A DNA stretch of 64,000 bases from Glycomyces terrestris (GTDB taxonomy: Bacteria > Actinomycetota > Actinomycetes > Mycobacteriales > Micromonosporaceae), in the NCBI RefSeq assembly GCF_003933745.1, contig NZ_RSEB01000004.1:558001-622000 (forward strand), in the 5' to 3' direction. The notes below the pieces were generated by a model. It was not told where the DNA came from and ran no database searches. It was given only the letters and a program-made list of their open reading frames with translations. Positions 34,204-43,645 of this stretch are shown one piece after another (the first letter of the stretch is position 1; every line of letters begins with the position of its first letter). Made by a program: the position numbers and the translations under genes.

Positions 34204-35487
34204 TCAGCCCAGGTCGTTCCAGCCGTCGGTGAGCTGCGTGCGGAGCTCGTCGACGGTGATCTCGTCCGCCAGGTACTGCTGGAGGGCGGGGGTCGCGTAC
34301 TGGTCCTTCCACTGCGGGTAGTTCACGGCCGACTGGAAGGGCGCGGCCGACAGGCCCTCGCCGGAGGCGAGGATGGCGTCCCAGCCGTTGTCGCCGGCGG
34401 TCTGCTCGGCGACGAGGTCGCGGGCGGCGGTCGAGGACGGGATGAGCCAGTCGCCCTGGGCGAGCGCGGCCTGGTGGTCGGCCTGCATGAAGAAGTCGAT
34501 GAACGCGGCGGCCTCCTCGACGTGCTCGGACTCGGCGGCCACGGACATGGTCTGCGGGTTGGCGGCCTGGGTCGCGCCGGCGGTGCCCGCGAGCGGGGGC
34601 AGGACGGCCCAGTTGAAGCCCTCGGGCGCGGACTCGGTGATCTGCTGGGCGATGTAGTTGCCGGCGACGTACATCGGGTAGGTGCCGTCGAAGAAGCCGG
34701 GGAGGACGTCGGAGCCGGACTGGGTCAGCGAGACCGGGTCGAGGGAGGCGTCGTCGTAGGCCATGGCGTGGATGCGCTCGGGCACGGCGAGTTCGTCGTC
34801 GCCCACGGTGATCTGGTCGCCGTCGAAGAACGTGCCGTCGAAGCCGAGGGCGAGGTTCATGACGGCGGCGGTGGGCTGCTGGAGGCCCCAGCCGAGGCCG
34901 AAGCCGCCGTCGGCGGCGAGCTGGGCCGCGAGGCCCTGGAAGTCGTCCCAGGCGAGGCTCTCACCGGTCGGGAGGGCGACGCCGGCGTCGGCGAACGCGT
35001 CGGTGTTCGCGAAGACCACGTAGGACTGGAGCAGGGTCGGGGCGGCCACGACGGACCCGTCGGAGGCGGTCACGGTGCCCCAGATGTCCTCGGAGACGGC
35101 GGCCTTGGTGTCGTCGCCGAGGTAGGGGCTCAGGTCGGCGAGGTAGCCCTGCTCGGCGAAGCCCATGATGTCGGCGGACTCGTCGTGGATGACGTCCGGC
35201 GCGGTGCCGCCCTGGAACTGGGTGACGAGCTGGTCGTGGACGTTGTCCCAGGAGCCTTGGACGAGTTCGACCTGGACGTCGGGGTTGGCCTCGTTCCAGG
35301 CGTCCACGATGTCCTGCGTGGCGGCGATGGTGGTGTCCTGGTAGGCGAGGGACTGGAAGGTCAGGGTCACCGTCCCGCCGTCGCCGGAGTCGTCGCCGAC
35401 GCCGAAGGCGGAGCAGCCGGTGAGCGCGAGGGGCAGGGCGAGGACGCCTGCGACCGCGGCGACGCTGGCGCTGGTGCGAGTGCGCAT
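34204..35487 (-). CDS. ABC transporter sugar-type solute-binding lipoprotein
   Basis: A 427-residue extracytoplasmic binding protein of family 1 (MalE-like). The lipoprotein signal is MRTRTSASVAAVAGVLALPL followed by lipobox LTGC (Cys about residue 25). The mature part opens VTLTFQSLAYQD and includes TQDIVDAWNEANPDVQVELV, typical of oligosaccharide binders. It lies 32 bases after the MalG-like permease gene. With two permeases and no ATPase in the operon, the importer presumably borrows a shared MsiK-type ATPase. The ligand is unknown; the operon contents suggest a glycoside carrying ribose. Confidence 0.92.
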   Translation of the reverse strand: MRTRTSASVAAVAGVLALPLALTGCSAFGVGDDSGDGGTVTLTFQSLAYQDTTIAATQDIVDAWNEANPDVQVELVQGSWDNVHDQLVTQFQGGTAPDVIHDESADIMGFAEQGYLADLSPYLGDDTKAAVSEDIWGTVTASDGSVVAAPTLLQSYVVFANTDAFADAGVALPTGESLAWDDFQGLAAQLAADGGFGLGWGLQQPTAAVMNLALGFDGTFFDGDQITVGDDELAVPERIHAMAYDDASLDPVSLTQSGSDVLPGFFDGTYPMYVAGNYIAQQITESAPEGFNWAVLPPLAGTAGATQAANPQTMSVAAESEHVEEAAAFIDFFMQADHQAALAQGDWLIPSSTAARDLVAEQTAGDNGWDAILASGEGLSAAPFQSAVNYPQWKDQYATPALQQYLADEITVDELRTQLTDGWNDLG

Positions 35488-35519
35488 TGCTTTCTCTCTT
35501 TCCGTGGTGGTCGGTGCGG

Positions 35520-36356
35520 TCAGCCTTTGACCGCGCCGCTGAGGAGTCCGGCGGTGAGCCGTTTCTGGATGAGCATGAAGAACACGAGGCTGGGCAGGCA
35601 CGCGAGGAGCGCGGCGGCGGCCAGCGGCCCGAGCTGGACCTGCCCCTCGGCGCCGACGAAGCGGGCGAGGGCGAGCGGCAGGGTCTGCATGTCGGGGTCC
35701 TGGATGAGCACGAGCGCGAAGAAGAACTCGTTCCAGGAGTTGATGAACGTGAACAGGCTGGTGGCGACCAGGCCGGGGGCGAGGAGCGGGAGGACGATCT
35801 TGCGGAGCGTCTTGAACCGGCCGGCGCCGTCGACGGCGCTCGCCTCCTCGAGTTCGACGGGGATCGCGGCGACGTAGCCCTGGAGCATCCACAGCGCGAA
35901 CGGGAGCGCCCAGACGGCGTAGACGAGGACCAGGCCGAGGAGGGTGTTCACCAGTCCGATGTTCTTGAGCAGCAGGAACAGCGGGATGATGATGAGGATG
36001 AACGGGAACACCTGGGAGAGCAGGATCCAGCCGGTGGCGGCGGCGCGCAGCCGGGTGCGGAACCGCACCAGCGCGTAGGCGGCCGGGAGGGCGACGGCCG
36101 TGACGATCGCGGTGGTGGTGGCCGCGGTGAGGAGGCTGTTGCCGGCGGCGCGGAACAGGTCGGCGCGTTCGATCGCGGCGGTGAAGTTGTCGAGGTTCAG
36201 GCTCTGGGGCAGGAAGGCCGGGTCGGGCGAGCGGATCTCGCGGTCGGTCTTGAACGCGGTCGTCAGCAGGAACACCAGGGGGAATCCGAGGAAGGCCATG
36301 TACGCCGCGAGCGCCAGGTACTGGAGCGGGCGGGTGGCGGGGCTGCGCTTGGTCAC
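35520..36356 (-). CDS. ABC sugar-transporter permease, MalG-like
   Basis: A 278-residue inner-membrane permease with six helices and the EAA loop EEASAVDGAGRFKTLRKIVLP at about residues 185-205, which docks the ATPase. C-terminal KRLTAGLLSGAVKG is the canonical MalG ending. GTG 36356 has GGAGGAGG seven bases upstream and overlaps the MalF-like stop (GTGA). Confidence 0.93.
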   Translation of the reverse strand: MTKRSPATRPLQYLALAAYMAFLGFPLVFLLTTAFKTDREIRSPDPAFLPQSLNLDNFTAAIERADLFRAAGNSLLTAATTTAIVTAVALPAAYALVRFRTRLRAAATGWILLSQVFPFILIIIPLFLLLKNIGLVNTLLGLVLVYAVWALPFALWMLQGYVAAIPVELEEASAVDGAGRFKTLRKIVLPLLAPGLVATSLFTFINSWNEFFFALVLIQDPDMQTLPLALARFVGAEGQVQLGPLAAAALLACLPSLVFFMLIQKRLTAGLLSGAVKG

Positions 36357-37267
36357 TGGTGCCTCCTCCGCATCTGGGCGCGCAGGTACAGGAACAGGAA
36401 GGCGCCGATGAGGACCACCATGACGTTGCCCATGGCGGCGGCGTAGCCGAAGTTGCCGTACCGGAACGCCTCGTTGTAGGCGAACAGGCTCGGCAGCATC
36501 GTGGTCCCGCCCGGGCCGCCCGCGGTGAGGACGAACACGAGGGCGAACGAGTTGAAGTTCCAGATCAGGTCGAGCGTGGTGATCGCGGTGACGATGGGCC
36601 GCAGGGCGGGGAGGGTGACGTGCCAGAAGCGGCGCCAGGTGCTCGCGCCGTCGATCGCGGCAGCCTCGTTCAGCTCGGCGGGCACGGACTGGAGTCCGGC
36701 CAGGAGCGTGATCGTGGTCTGCGGCATGCCGGCCCACACGCCGACGACGATGACGACCGGGAGCGCGATCGCGGACTCGCCGAGCCAGTTGACCGAGGAC
36801 GGCAGGCCGAGGGTCTCGAGGGTGCGGTTGACGGGCCCGTAGTTCGGGTTGAGCATGAGCTGCCACATGATCGCGATGATCACCGGGGGCATCGCCCACG
36901 GGATGAGCGCGAGCGTGCGGGCGAGCCAGCGCAGCCGCAGGTCGAGGTTGAGCAGCAGCGCGAGGCCGAGCGAGGCGAGGAACTGGAGGGCCGTCACGCT
37001 GAAGGCCCACACGAGGCCGATCTTGAAGGAGTTCCAGAACAGTTCGTTCCCGGCGAGGGCGGCGTAGTTGTCGAGGCCGTTGAAGTGCGTCTCGGCGTTC
37101 AGGCCGGCCTGGGCGTCGGTGAAGCCGAGGGCGACGCCGTACACGAGCGGGTAGACGCTGAACAGCATCACCGGGAGCAGCGCGGGGAGGACCAGGAGCC
37201 AGGCGTCGCGGCCCTCGGCGGAGCGGCGGCGGGCCCGGGGCGGCGCGGGAGCGGCGAGGGCGGTCAT
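36353..37267 (-). CDS. ABC sugar-transporter permease, MalF-like
   Basis: A 304-residue permease: an Ala/Arg-rich cytoplasmic N-terminus, then LLVLPALLPVMLFSVYPLVY as the first helix, and the EAA loop NEAAAIDGASTWRRFWHVTL at about residues 205-225. It overlaps both the lacI stop (ATGA) and the MalG-like start (GTGA), so the importer subunits are translationally coupled. Confidence 0.93.
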   Translation of the reverse strand: MTALAAPAPPRARRRSAEGRDAWLLVLPALLPVMLFSVYPLVYGVALGFTDAQAGLNAETHFNGLDNYAALAGNELFWNSFKIGLVWAFSVTALQFLASLGLALLLNLDLRLRWLARTLALIPWAMPPVIIAIMWQLMLNPNYGPVNRTLETLGLPSSVNWLGESAIALPVVIVVGVWAGMPQTTITLLAGLQSVPAELNEAAAIDGASTWRRFWHVTLPALRPIVTAITTLDLIWNFNSFALVFVLTAGGPGGTTMLPSLFAYNEAFRYGNFGYAAAMGNVMVVLIGAFLFLYLRAQMRRRHQ

Positions 37268-38277
37268 GCCGGTCCCCCGGTGGACTCGCGGACCGACAGG
37301 GCCGGGGGGATCACGATGCGGCTGACGGGCGCGCCCGGTTCCTGGATGCGGCGGATGAGGAGCTTCGCGGCGGCCTTGGCGCGCTTGGCGGAGCCGAGGT
37401 CCACGGAGGTGAGGGAGGGGGTGGCGAGTTCGGCGGCGTCGGTGTCGTCCATGCCGACGACGGCGACGTCCTCGGGGACGCGGGTCCCGGCGGCGGCGAG
37501 CTCCTTGAGGGCGGCGACGGCGAGGAGGTCGTTCGCGCCGATGATCGCGTCCGGGCTGGCCTGGCCGAGGAGCGCGGCGGTGGCCTTGCGGCCGGCGCGG
37601 TAGGTGAACGCGGTCGCGGTGACCTGGAGTTCGGAGGAGGTGGCGAGGCCGAACCGCTCGACGGCGGCGAGGTACCCGGCGAGGCGGGCCGAGCCGGGGA
37701 CGGTGTCGACGGGGCCGTTGACGAGCGCGATGCGGCGCCGGCCCTGGGCGACGAGGTGCTCGACGGCGAGGCCGATGCCGGTGGCGGAGTCGGCGCGCAC
37801 GTTGTCGAGGGCGACGTCGGCGGGGAGGGTGCCGATGACGACGATCGGGAGGCGGCTGGACCGCATGGCCTCGATCAGGTCCTCGGTGATGCGCAGCGGG
37901 CTCATGAGGAGCCCGTCGGCGTAGCCGCGGTTGAGGCTGGTGACGAGGTCGATCTGGGCCTGGGGGTCGCTGCCGGTGGAGGAGACGACGAGCCGGTACC
38001 CGGCCTTGGCGACGATGCCGGTGACGGTGCGCATCATCTGCACGTAGACGGGGTTGCCGACGTCGGCGACGGCGAGGGTGATCTGGTCGGTGCGGCCGGT
38101 GCGCATGGTGCGGGCGCTGGCGTGGGGGACGTAGCCGAGTTCGGCGGCGGCCTCCCTGACCTTGCGCGCGAGCTCCGGGCTGGCGGAGCCGCCGTTGAGG
38201 ACCCGCGACACGGAGGACACGGAGACCCCGGCCTTGGCGGCCACGAGCTGGAGGTTGGACTTCGGTGTCTCAGCCAT
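37264..38277 (-). CDS. LacI-family transcriptional regulator of the operon
   Basis: A 337-residue LacI/GalR repressor. The N-terminal HTH is NLQLVAAKAGVSVSSVSRVL with the hinge NGGSASPELARKVREAAAEL and GYVPHASART. The periplasmic-binding-like effector domain includes GLLMSPLRI, IVVIGTLP and PDAIIGANDLLAVAAL. ATG 38277 is chosen because AGGG lies six bases upstream. A double LacI-type operator (38305-38330) lies 28 bases before the start, so it is autoregulated with the importer and catabolic genes that follow without a break. Confidence 0.93.
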   Translation of the reverse strand: MAETPKSNLQLVAAKAGVSVSSVSRVLNGGSASPELARKVREAAAELGYVPHASARTMRTGRTDQITLAVADVGNPVYVQMMRTVTGIVAKAGYRLVVSSTGSDPQAQIDLVTSLNRGYADGLLMSPLRITEDLIEAMRSSRLPIVVIGTLPADVALDNVRADSATGIGLAVEHLVAQGRRRIALVNGPVDTVPGSARLAGYLAAVERFGLATSSELQVTATAFTYRAGRKATAALLGQASPDAIIGANDLLAVAALKELAAAGTRVPEDVAVVGMDDTDAAELATPSLTSVDLGSAKRAKAAAKLLIRRIQEPGAPVSRIVIPPALSVRESTGGPA

Positions 38278-38304
38278 CCTCATCCCTGCGAGGTAGGAGG
38301 GGTT

Positions 38305-38330
38305 TGGGAACGTTCTTAAGAACGTTTCCA
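38305..38330. promoter_or_regulatory. Double LacI-type operator
   Basis: An 18-bp perfect palindrome AACGTTCTTAAGAACGTT sits inside a 26-bp near-palindrome (one mismatch). It can be read as two LacI sites, GGGAACGTTC and GAACGTTTCC, centred 12 bp apart on ACGT, upstream of the lacI-headed operon. Confidence 0.75.
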
Positions 38331-38412
38331 AGCACCATAGCAGAGATCCCCGGGAACGCAACACCAGTCACACCGGTCTCGCCGCGGGGTATGTCGCCGC
38401 AGGCGGGAACGG

Positions 38413-38449
38413 CGAAGCGCGCCTCCCGGTCGTCCGGCGGCGCGCTTCG
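38413..38449 (-). terminator. Terminator after DUF3817 gene
   Basis: An 11-bp stem CGAAGCGCGCC / GGCGCGCTTCG with a 15-base loop that can pair further, 18 bases past the stop at 38467 on the minus strand. Confidence 0.6.
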
Positions 38450-38466
38450 GCCGGGCGTCGGCGGCG

Positions 38467-38784
38467 CTAGGCGGGCTCGGCGGCGGCCTCGGCGCGGAGG
38501 AACTCCTCGCGCTTGCGGTGGTGGAACCAGAACGGCGCCAGGGGGACCACGGCGCACACGAGCGCGAGGAGCGTGGTGCCGAAGCCCCAGCCGAGGCGGC
38601 GGCGCACGAGGAGGGTCGAGCCGACCAGGAGCACGAACAGGGCCCCGTGGAGGGAGCCGAGCGGCATCACCAGGTCGATTTCGGAGACGCGGCTCAGCAG
38701 CGAACCGAAGACGAGCAGGAGCACGAAGGACCAGCCCTCGGCGAGGGTGAGCATCCGGTACAGGAAGACGGGGTTCTTTGCCAC
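38467..38784 (-). CDS. DUF3817 membrane protein
   Basis: A 105-residue protein with three hydrophobic segments: FLYRMLTLAEGWSFVLLLVF, LHGALFVLLVGSTLLV and TTLLALVCAVVPLAPFWFHH. FRMLTLAEGxSFxLLL and the PxGxxHG region are the DUF3817 hallmarks. The start is GTG 38784 with GAAAGGGG upstream. The C-terminal tail is acidic. Function unknown; such proteins are common single genes in actinobacteria. Confidence 0.85.
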   Translation of the reverse strand: MAKNPVFLYRMLTLAEGWSFVLLLVFGSLLSRVSEIDLVMPLGSLHGALFVLLVGSTLLVRRRLGWGFGTTLLALVCAVVPLAPFWFHHRKREEFLRAEAAAEPA

Positions 38785-38886
38785 CGCGGGCCCCTTTCAG
38801 AGTGGTTTCCGCGCCGAACCTAGCACTGGGCCCCTGGAGGCGGCCCGGCGTGGAGTGCGCCTGCGCCGCAGCCCACCCGCGGGCGG

Positions 38887-38935
38887 TTGACGAACCGGCC
38901 CGTCCTGGTATATGAATGAAATGGTATATAACTGA
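38887..38935 (+). promoter_or_regulatory. Promoter/operator of arsR-type gene
   Basis: TTGACG (38887-38892) is a good -35 with AT-rich -10 candidates 16-18 bases on (TATATG/TATGAA). Two copies of TGGTATAT start at 38906 and 38922, 16 bp apart, in otherwise G+C-rich DNA, likely forming the autoregulator's binding site. Confidence 0.5.
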
Positions 38936-38946
38936 GGGGGTATGCA

Positions 38947-39279
38947 ATGGAGGTGTCCGCGGTCTTCGAAGTGCTCGCGCTGCCGGCGCGGCAGGCGATC
39001 GTCGAGCGGCTCCGGGAGGGGCCCGCGACGGTGGGCGAGCTGGCCGGGGCCCTGGGGCTGAGCCAGCCGCTCGCGTCGAAGCACCTGCGGGTGCTGCGGG
39101 ATTGCGGGTTCGTCAGCGTCCGCGCCGATGCGCAGCGACGCTGGTACGAGCTGCGCCCTGAGCCTCTGCGCGAGGTCGACCGGTGGCTGGAGCCGTACCG
39201 CTGGATGTGGGAGGAGCGTCTCGACCGGCTCGGGGACCGCTTGGACGCCATGGCCCGGCATGAGGACGAGGAGGAGTGA
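38947..39279 (+). CDS. ArsR-family regulator (SdpR/YczG-like)
   Basis: A 110-residue winged-helix repressor: VFEVLALPARQAIVERLREG, PATVGELAGALGLSQPLASK and HLRVLRDCGFVSVRADAQRRWYEL. It lacks ArsR metal-binding Cys pairs and belongs to the group paired with AHSA1/SRPBCC genes. ATG 38947 follows GAGGGGG. Its TGA overlaps the next ATG (TGATG), so the two are co-translated. Confidence 0.9.
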   Translation: MEVSAVFEVLALPARQAIVERLREGPATVGELAGALGLSQPLASKHLRVLRDCGFVSVRADAQRRWYELRPEPLREVDRWLEPYRWMWEERLDRLGDRLDAMARHEDEEE

Positions 39280-40124
39280 TGTCCGATCCCGAGATGCTCG
39301 CCGACCGCGGCCGACCGGCCGTCCGGATCGAGCGGCGCTACGACCACCCGATCGACCGCGTCTGGCGCGCGGTGACCGAGCCCGCGCACCTCGCGCAGTG
39401 GTTCCCGTTCGGCGCCGACCTGGAACTGCGCGCGGGAGGGAAGGCCGACTTCGGCGAGGGCGGCGAAGGCGAGGTCCTGGAGGCCGACCCTCCACGGTTC
39501 CTCGCGTTCACATGGGGCGGCGACAGGCTGGAGTTCACGCTGGCCGAGGAGGACGGCGGGACCCGGTTCACGCTCGTGCACGGCTTCGACGACCGCGGCG
39601 GGGCGGCGAGCTTCGCGACCGGGTGGGAGCAGTGCATGGCGGGCCTGGTCGAGGTCCTCGCCGACCGAACGCCGGGCGATCCGGGCCGCGGCGTCGCCCG
39701 CCACGAGGAGCTGGCAGCGCGATTCGGGCTCAACGAGCCGCAGGTGGACGAGGGCCCCGGCGGCTGGACCGCGCGGTTCGAGCGGCAGCTCGTGTGCCCG
39801 GCGAAGACCGCGTGGGATCTGTTCTTCGGCGGGAAGCGCGCCCCGGGCGTGGGCGCGGAGTTCCGGGCGCCGCAGGCCCCGCATGTGCTGCTGGGCACCG
39901 TGACCGAGTGCGAGAGGCCGACGTCCTTCGCGTTCGTCGTCGCGCAAGGCGAGCCCGGAGGGGAGGTGCGGCTGCGCCTGGGCGAGGGCACCGGTCACGG
40001 CGCGCGGCTGTTCCTGGAGGTGCGCGGAGCCGACCCCGCGCAGCTCGACGCGGCCGTCGAGCAGTGGGGCGTCGGCGCGGTCGAGCACATCGCGGCCGAG
40101 GCGGCGAGGCTCGCGACCGCATAG
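39279..40124 (+). CDS. Two-domain AHSA1/SRPBCC protein
   Basis: A 281-residue protein with two START-like domains. The first is a clear AHSA1 domain (residues ~15-125: RRYDHPIDRVWRAVTEPAHL, AQWFPFGADLEL). The second, from ~150 (ARFERQLVCPAKTAWDLFFG), is more divergent. It is coupled to the arsR-type gene, a very common actinobacterial pairing in which the SRPBCC protein probably binds the hydrophobic signal or toxin. A 16-bp stem hairpin starts at its stop. Confidence 0.87.
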   Translation: MSDPEMLADRGRPAVRIERRYDHPIDRVWRAVTEPAHLAQWFPFGADLELRAGGKADFGEGGEGEVLEADPPRFLAFTWGGDRLEFTLAEEDGGTRFTLVHGFDDRGGAASFATGWEQCMAGLVEVLADRTPGDPGRGVARHEELAARFGLNEPQVDEGPGGWTARFERQLVCPAKTAWDLFFGGKRAPGVGAEFRAPQAPHVLLGTVTECERPTSFAFVVAQGEPGGEVRLRLGEGTGHGARLFLEVRGADPAQLDAAVEQWGVGAVEHIAAEAARLATA

Positions 40125-40158
40125 AGCAGGGCCCGCCGAATATCGGCGGGCCCTGCTC
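40124..40158. terminator. Bidirectional terminator
   Basis: A perfect 16-bp stem (GAGCAGGGCCCGCCGA arm) with a 3-base loop between the convergent AHSA1 and copA stops. Confidence 0.85.
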
Positions 40159-40164
40159 GTGCCG

Positions 40165-42408
40165 CTAGAGCGCGCGGCTCTTGAACGAGCGCAGCCGCAG
40201 GCTGTTGCCGACCACGAAGACGCTGGAGAACGCCATGGCCGCCCCGGCGAGCATCGGGTTGAGCAGGCCGAGGGCCGCGAGCGGGATCGCCGCGACGTTG
40301 TATCCGAAGGCCCAGAACAGGTTGCCCTTGATGGTGCCGAGGGTGCGCCGGGAGAGCCGGATCGCGTCGGCCGCGCCGCGCAGGTCGCCGCGGACCAGCG
40401 TGATGTCGGCGGCCTCGATCGCGACGTCGGTGCCGGTGCCCATCGCCAGGCCGAGGTCGGCCTTGGCGAGCGCGGCGGCGTCGTTGACGCCGTCGCCGAC
40501 CATCGCCACGACCTTGCCCTCCTCCTGGAGGCGGGCGACGGCCGCGACCTTGTCGGCGGGCAGGACCTCGGCGATGACCTCGTCGATGCCGACCTCGGCG
40601 GCGATGCGCTCGGCCACGACCTTGTTGTCGCCGGTGAGCAGGACCGGGGTGAGGCCGAGGGCCTTGAACTGGGCGACCGCTTCAAGGCTGGTGGGCTTGA
40701 CGGTGTCGGCGACGACCAAGACCCCGCGGGCCTCGCCGTCCCAGGCCACGGCCACCGCGGTCTTGCCCTCGCCCTCGGCGGCGGCCTTCGCGTCGGCCAG
40801 GGCCGGGCCGAGTTCGAGCGACCAGTCCTCCAGGAGGCGCTCGCGGCCGACCACGACGTAGTGGCCGTCCACGACGCCTTGCACGCCTTTGCCTTCCACG
40901 TTCTGGAAGTCCTCGACGGCGGGCAGCTCGACCTCCTCGGCCGCGGCCTTCGCGATCGCCTGCGCGACCGGGTGCTCCGAGGCGTACTCGAGGGCGCCGG
41001 CGAGGCGCAGCAGCTCGGCGCGCTCGACCCCGTCGGCCGCGACGGCGTCGACCAGGGTCATGCGGCCGGTGGTGACCGTGCCGGTCTTGTCGAGCACGAT
41101 GGTGTCGACGCGGCGCGTGGACTCCAGGACCTCGGGGCCCTTGATGAGCACGCCCATCTGGGCGCCGCGGCCGGTGCCGACCAGGAGCGCGGTCGGCGTG
41201 GCGAGGCCGAGGGCGCACGGGCAGGCGATGATGAGGACCGCGACGGCGGCGGTGAACGCCGTGGCCGCGGGGAACCCGGCGCCGAGCCAGAACCCGAGGG
41301 TGCCGACGGCGATCGCGATGACGACCGGCACGAAGATCCCCGAGACGCGGTCGGCGAGGCGCTGGACCTCGGCCTTCCCCGACTGGGCCTCCTCGACGAG
41401 GCGGGCCATCTGGGCGAGCTGGGTGTCCGCGCCGACGCGGGTGGCGCGCACGGTGAGGCGGCCGCCGGCGTTCACGGTGGCGCCGGTGACCGGGTCGCCC
41501 GCGCCGACCTCGACGGGCACGGACTCGCCGGTGAGCATGGAGGCGTCGATCGCGGAGGTGCCGGAGACGACGACGCCGTCGGCGGCGATCTTCTCCCCCG
41601 GCCGGACCACGAACTCGTCGCCGACGGCGAGCTGGGCGATCGGGACGCGGGTCTCGGTCCCGCCGCGCAGCACCGCGACGTCCTTGGCGCCCATCTCGAG
41701 CAGGGCCCGCAGGGCCGCGCCCGCCCGGCGCTTGGAGCGCTTCTCGAAGTAGCGCCCGGCGAGGATGAACATGGTGACGCCGGCGGCGACCTCGAGGTAC
41801 AGGTTGGAGGCGCCGTCGCTGGGCTCCACGGTGAACTCGAACGGGTGGGTCATGCCGGGCGTGCCGGCCGTGCCCCAGAACAGGGCGTACACCGACCAGG
41901 CGAACGCGGCGAGCGTGCCGACCGACACGAGCGTGTCCATCGTGGCCGCGCCGTGGCGCAGGTTCGTCCACGCGGCCTTGTGGAAGGGCCACGCGGCCCA
42001 GGCGATCACCGGCCAGGCGAGGGCGAGGGAGAGCCACTGCCAGTACTCGAACTGGAGGGCCGGGGCCATCGACATGGCGATGACCGGGACCGACAGGACG
42101 ATCGAGGCGATGAGGCGGTCGCGCAGGGAGGTGAGCTCGGGGTCGGGGCGGTCCTCGGCGGCGGCCTCCGGTTCGGGGGCCTTGGGGAGGGCGGCGGTGT
42201 AGCCGGTCCGCTCGACGACGGCGATGAGCTCGGCCGGGTCGGTGCCCGCGGGGGCCTCGATCTGGGCCTTCTCGGTGGCGTAGTTGACGCTGGCGGTGAC
42301 GCCGTCGAGCTTGTTGAGCTTCTTCTCGATCCGCATGGCGCAGGAAGCGCAGGTCATGCCGCCGATCTCGAGTTCGATGCGGTTCGCGGCGGCGGGGGCC
42401 GATGCCAT
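40165..42408 (-). CDS. copA: Copper-translocating P-type ATPase CopA
   Basis: A 747-residue P1B-1 ATPase. It has one N-terminal heavy-metal domain with GMTCASC (about residues 17-23), eight membrane helices, the ion-site CPC in IIACPCALG, the phosphorylation motif DKTGT, actuator TGES and hinge GDGVND. It exports Cu(I). ATG 42408 has AGGAGAAG upstream. It follows the secreted His-rich protein after 29 bases and copZ, and all three sit behind a CsoR-like promoter. Confidence 0.95.
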   Translation of the reverse strand: MASAPAAANRIELEIGGMTCASCAMRIEKKLNKLDGVTASVNYATEKAQIEAPAGTDPAELIAVVERTGYTAALPKAPEPEAAAEDRPDPELTSLRDRLIASIVLSVPVIAMSMAPALQFEYWQWLSLALAWPVIAWAAWPFHKAAWTNLRHGAATMDTLVSVGTLAAFAWSVYALFWGTAGTPGMTHPFEFTVEPSDGASNLYLEVAAGVTMFILAGRYFEKRSKRRAGAALRALLEMGAKDVAVLRGGTETRVPIAQLAVGDEFVVRPGEKIAADGVVVSGTSAIDASMLTGESVPVEVGAGDPVTGATVNAGGRLTVRATRVGADTQLAQMARLVEEAQSGKAEVQRLADRVSGIFVPVVIAIAVGTLGFWLGAGFPAATAFTAAVAVLIIACPCALGLATPTALLVGTGRGAQMGVLIKGPEVLESTRRVDTIVLDKTGTVTTGRMTLVDAVAADGVERAELLRLAGALEYASEHPVAQAIAKAAAEEVELPAVEDFQNVEGKGVQGVVDGHYVVVGRERLLEDWSLELGPALADAKAAAEGEGKTAVAVAWDGEARGVLVVADTVKPTSLEAVAQFKALGLTPVLLTGDNKVVAERIAAEVGIDEVIAEVLPADKVAAVARLQEEGKVVAMVGDGVNDAAALAKADLGLAMGTGTDVAIEAADITLVRGDLRGAADAIRLSRRTLGTIKGNLFWAFGYNVAAIPLAALGLLNPMLAGAAMAFSSVFVVGNSLRLRSFKSRAL

Positions 42409-42437
42409 GGCACTTCTCCTTTCTGCTGCTCGGTCGC

Positions 42438-43415
42438 TCAGTCGTCGTGGGCGTCGGTGCCGTCGTGCCCGTGCGGGGACGCGGACTCGGCGGGCGCGGC
42501 CGGCTCGGTGCCGTCGGTGTCGAGGACGAACGGCGCGGTGTGGACCTGGCCGTCGACCTGGAAGTCGAGGTAGAGCAGGTAGCGGCCCTCGGTGGGCGCG
42601 GCGGTCGCGAACACGATCCGCGGCCCCGACGTGGTGCCGGGTTCGGGCTCGTCGCCTTCGGGGTGGACGTGGAGGTAGCCGAGGTCGCCCTCGCGGAGGG
42701 CGACGAGGTGGCCCCAGGCCCCGAGGTAGGGCTCGAGGGCGGTGACGGGCGCGCCGTCCTTCGCGACCTCGACGGTGAGCTCGGTGGTGGCGCCCGCGGC
42801 GAGGTCGCCGGTGAGCGTGACGTCGAAGCCGTCGACGCTGGCGGTGCGGGTGACCGGGTTGTCGGCGCGGGGCGCGTACTCGCCCGCGACCTCGACGGTC
42901 TGCGAGAGCGTCACGTCGAGCTCCTCGGCGGTGTCGCCGGGCACGAAGTCGGCGAAGACGCGGTAGGTGCCGGGCTGGTTCCAGGACCAGGGCAGGGACC
43001 AGGTCTCGCCGTCGAACTCGGGGTGGACGTGGCGGAACTCGGCGCCGTCGGCGCGCACGACGATGAGGTGCAGGTCCTTCTCGTGGGACTCGGTGTACTC
43101 GGTGAGCGGCGCGCCGCCGGGGGCGGTGATGCCGAAGGCGAGCACGCCCTCGTCGCCGACCGCCGCGGGGGCGGTCACCGCGCTCATGACGTAGCCGTCC
43201 TGCTCGATCGACAGGCCGCGGACCGGGTCGGCCTCGTGGCCGCCGTGGTCGTCCTCCGCGCCGCCCTCCATGTCCATGTCGTGCTCGGGTTCGATCTCGT
43301 TCAGGCGGTCTTCGACGACGCCGTCGGGGACGACGTTCGCGGCGAGCGCGAACGTGCCCCCGAACAGCGCGGCGAGTCCGAGGCCGAAGGCGCCCAGTCG
43401 GACGGGGGTCTTCAT
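42438..43415 (-). CDS. Secreted/anchored His-rich copper-associated protein
   Basis: A 325-residue protein. An uncleaved or cleavable N-terminal hydrophobic segment, [20 protein letters not shown], precedes an exported part. After it comes a His/Met/acidic cluster ([19 protein letters not shown]). Two beta-sandwich-like repeats follow, each carrying an HVHP motif ([10 protein letters not shown] and [11 protein letters not shown]), plus a His-rich tail ([13 protein letters not shown]). These look like extracellular copper ligands. It is embedded between copZ (ATGA overlap) and copA. No named family is certain; periplasmic copper storage or delivery is the natural guess. Confidence 0.75.
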   Translation of the reverse strand: MKTPVRLGAFGLGLAALFGGTFALAANVVPDGVVEDRLNEIEPEHDMDMEGGAEDDHGGHEADPVRGLSIEQDGYVMSAVTAPAAVGDEGVLAFGITAPGGAPLTEYTESHEKDLHLIVVRADGAEFRHVHPEFDGETWSLPWSWNQPGTYRVFADFVPGDTAEELDVTLSQTVEVAGEYAPRADNPVTRTASVDGFDVTLTGDLAAGATTELTVEVAKDGAPVTALEPYLGAWGHLVALREGDLGYLHVHPEGDEPEPGTTSGPRIVFATAAPTEGRYLLYLDFQVDGQVHTAPFVLDTDGTEPAAPAESASPHGHDGTDAHDD

Positions 43416-43624
43416 GACAGGCGCACCGCCTCGTAGCCGGCCTCGTCGACGGCGGCCACGACCGCGGCGTCGTCCACCGGGCCGTCGGCGGTGACGACGA
43501 GCCTGCCGGTGGCGGCGCTGACGTCGATCCGCTGGATCGGGCCGATCTTGCCGACCTCTTCGCGAACGGACATCTCGCAGTGCCCGCAGGTCATCCCGGT
43601 GACCTGGTACTCGATGACGCTCAT
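43412..43624 (-). CDS. copZ: Copper chaperone CopZ
   Basis: A 70-residue heavy-metal-associated domain protein with [11 protein letters not shown] (Cys pair binding Cu(I)) at about residues 10-20 and a ferredoxin-like fold. It delivers copper to CopA. It is first gene of the operon, and its stop overlaps the next ATG by 4 bp. Confidence 0.93.
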   Translation of the reverse strand: MSVIEYQVTGMTCGHCEMSVREEVGKIGPIQRIDVSAATGRLVVTADGPVDDAAVVAAVDEAGYEAVRLS

Positions 43625-43645
43625 GACGACTCCTCTCGCTCAATC

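Noticed and set aside
40159..42573. Long plus-strand frame opposite copA
   Set aside because: copA has all P-type ATPase motifs on the minus strand; the opposite translation has repetitive Gly/Asp/Arg sequence and no domain.
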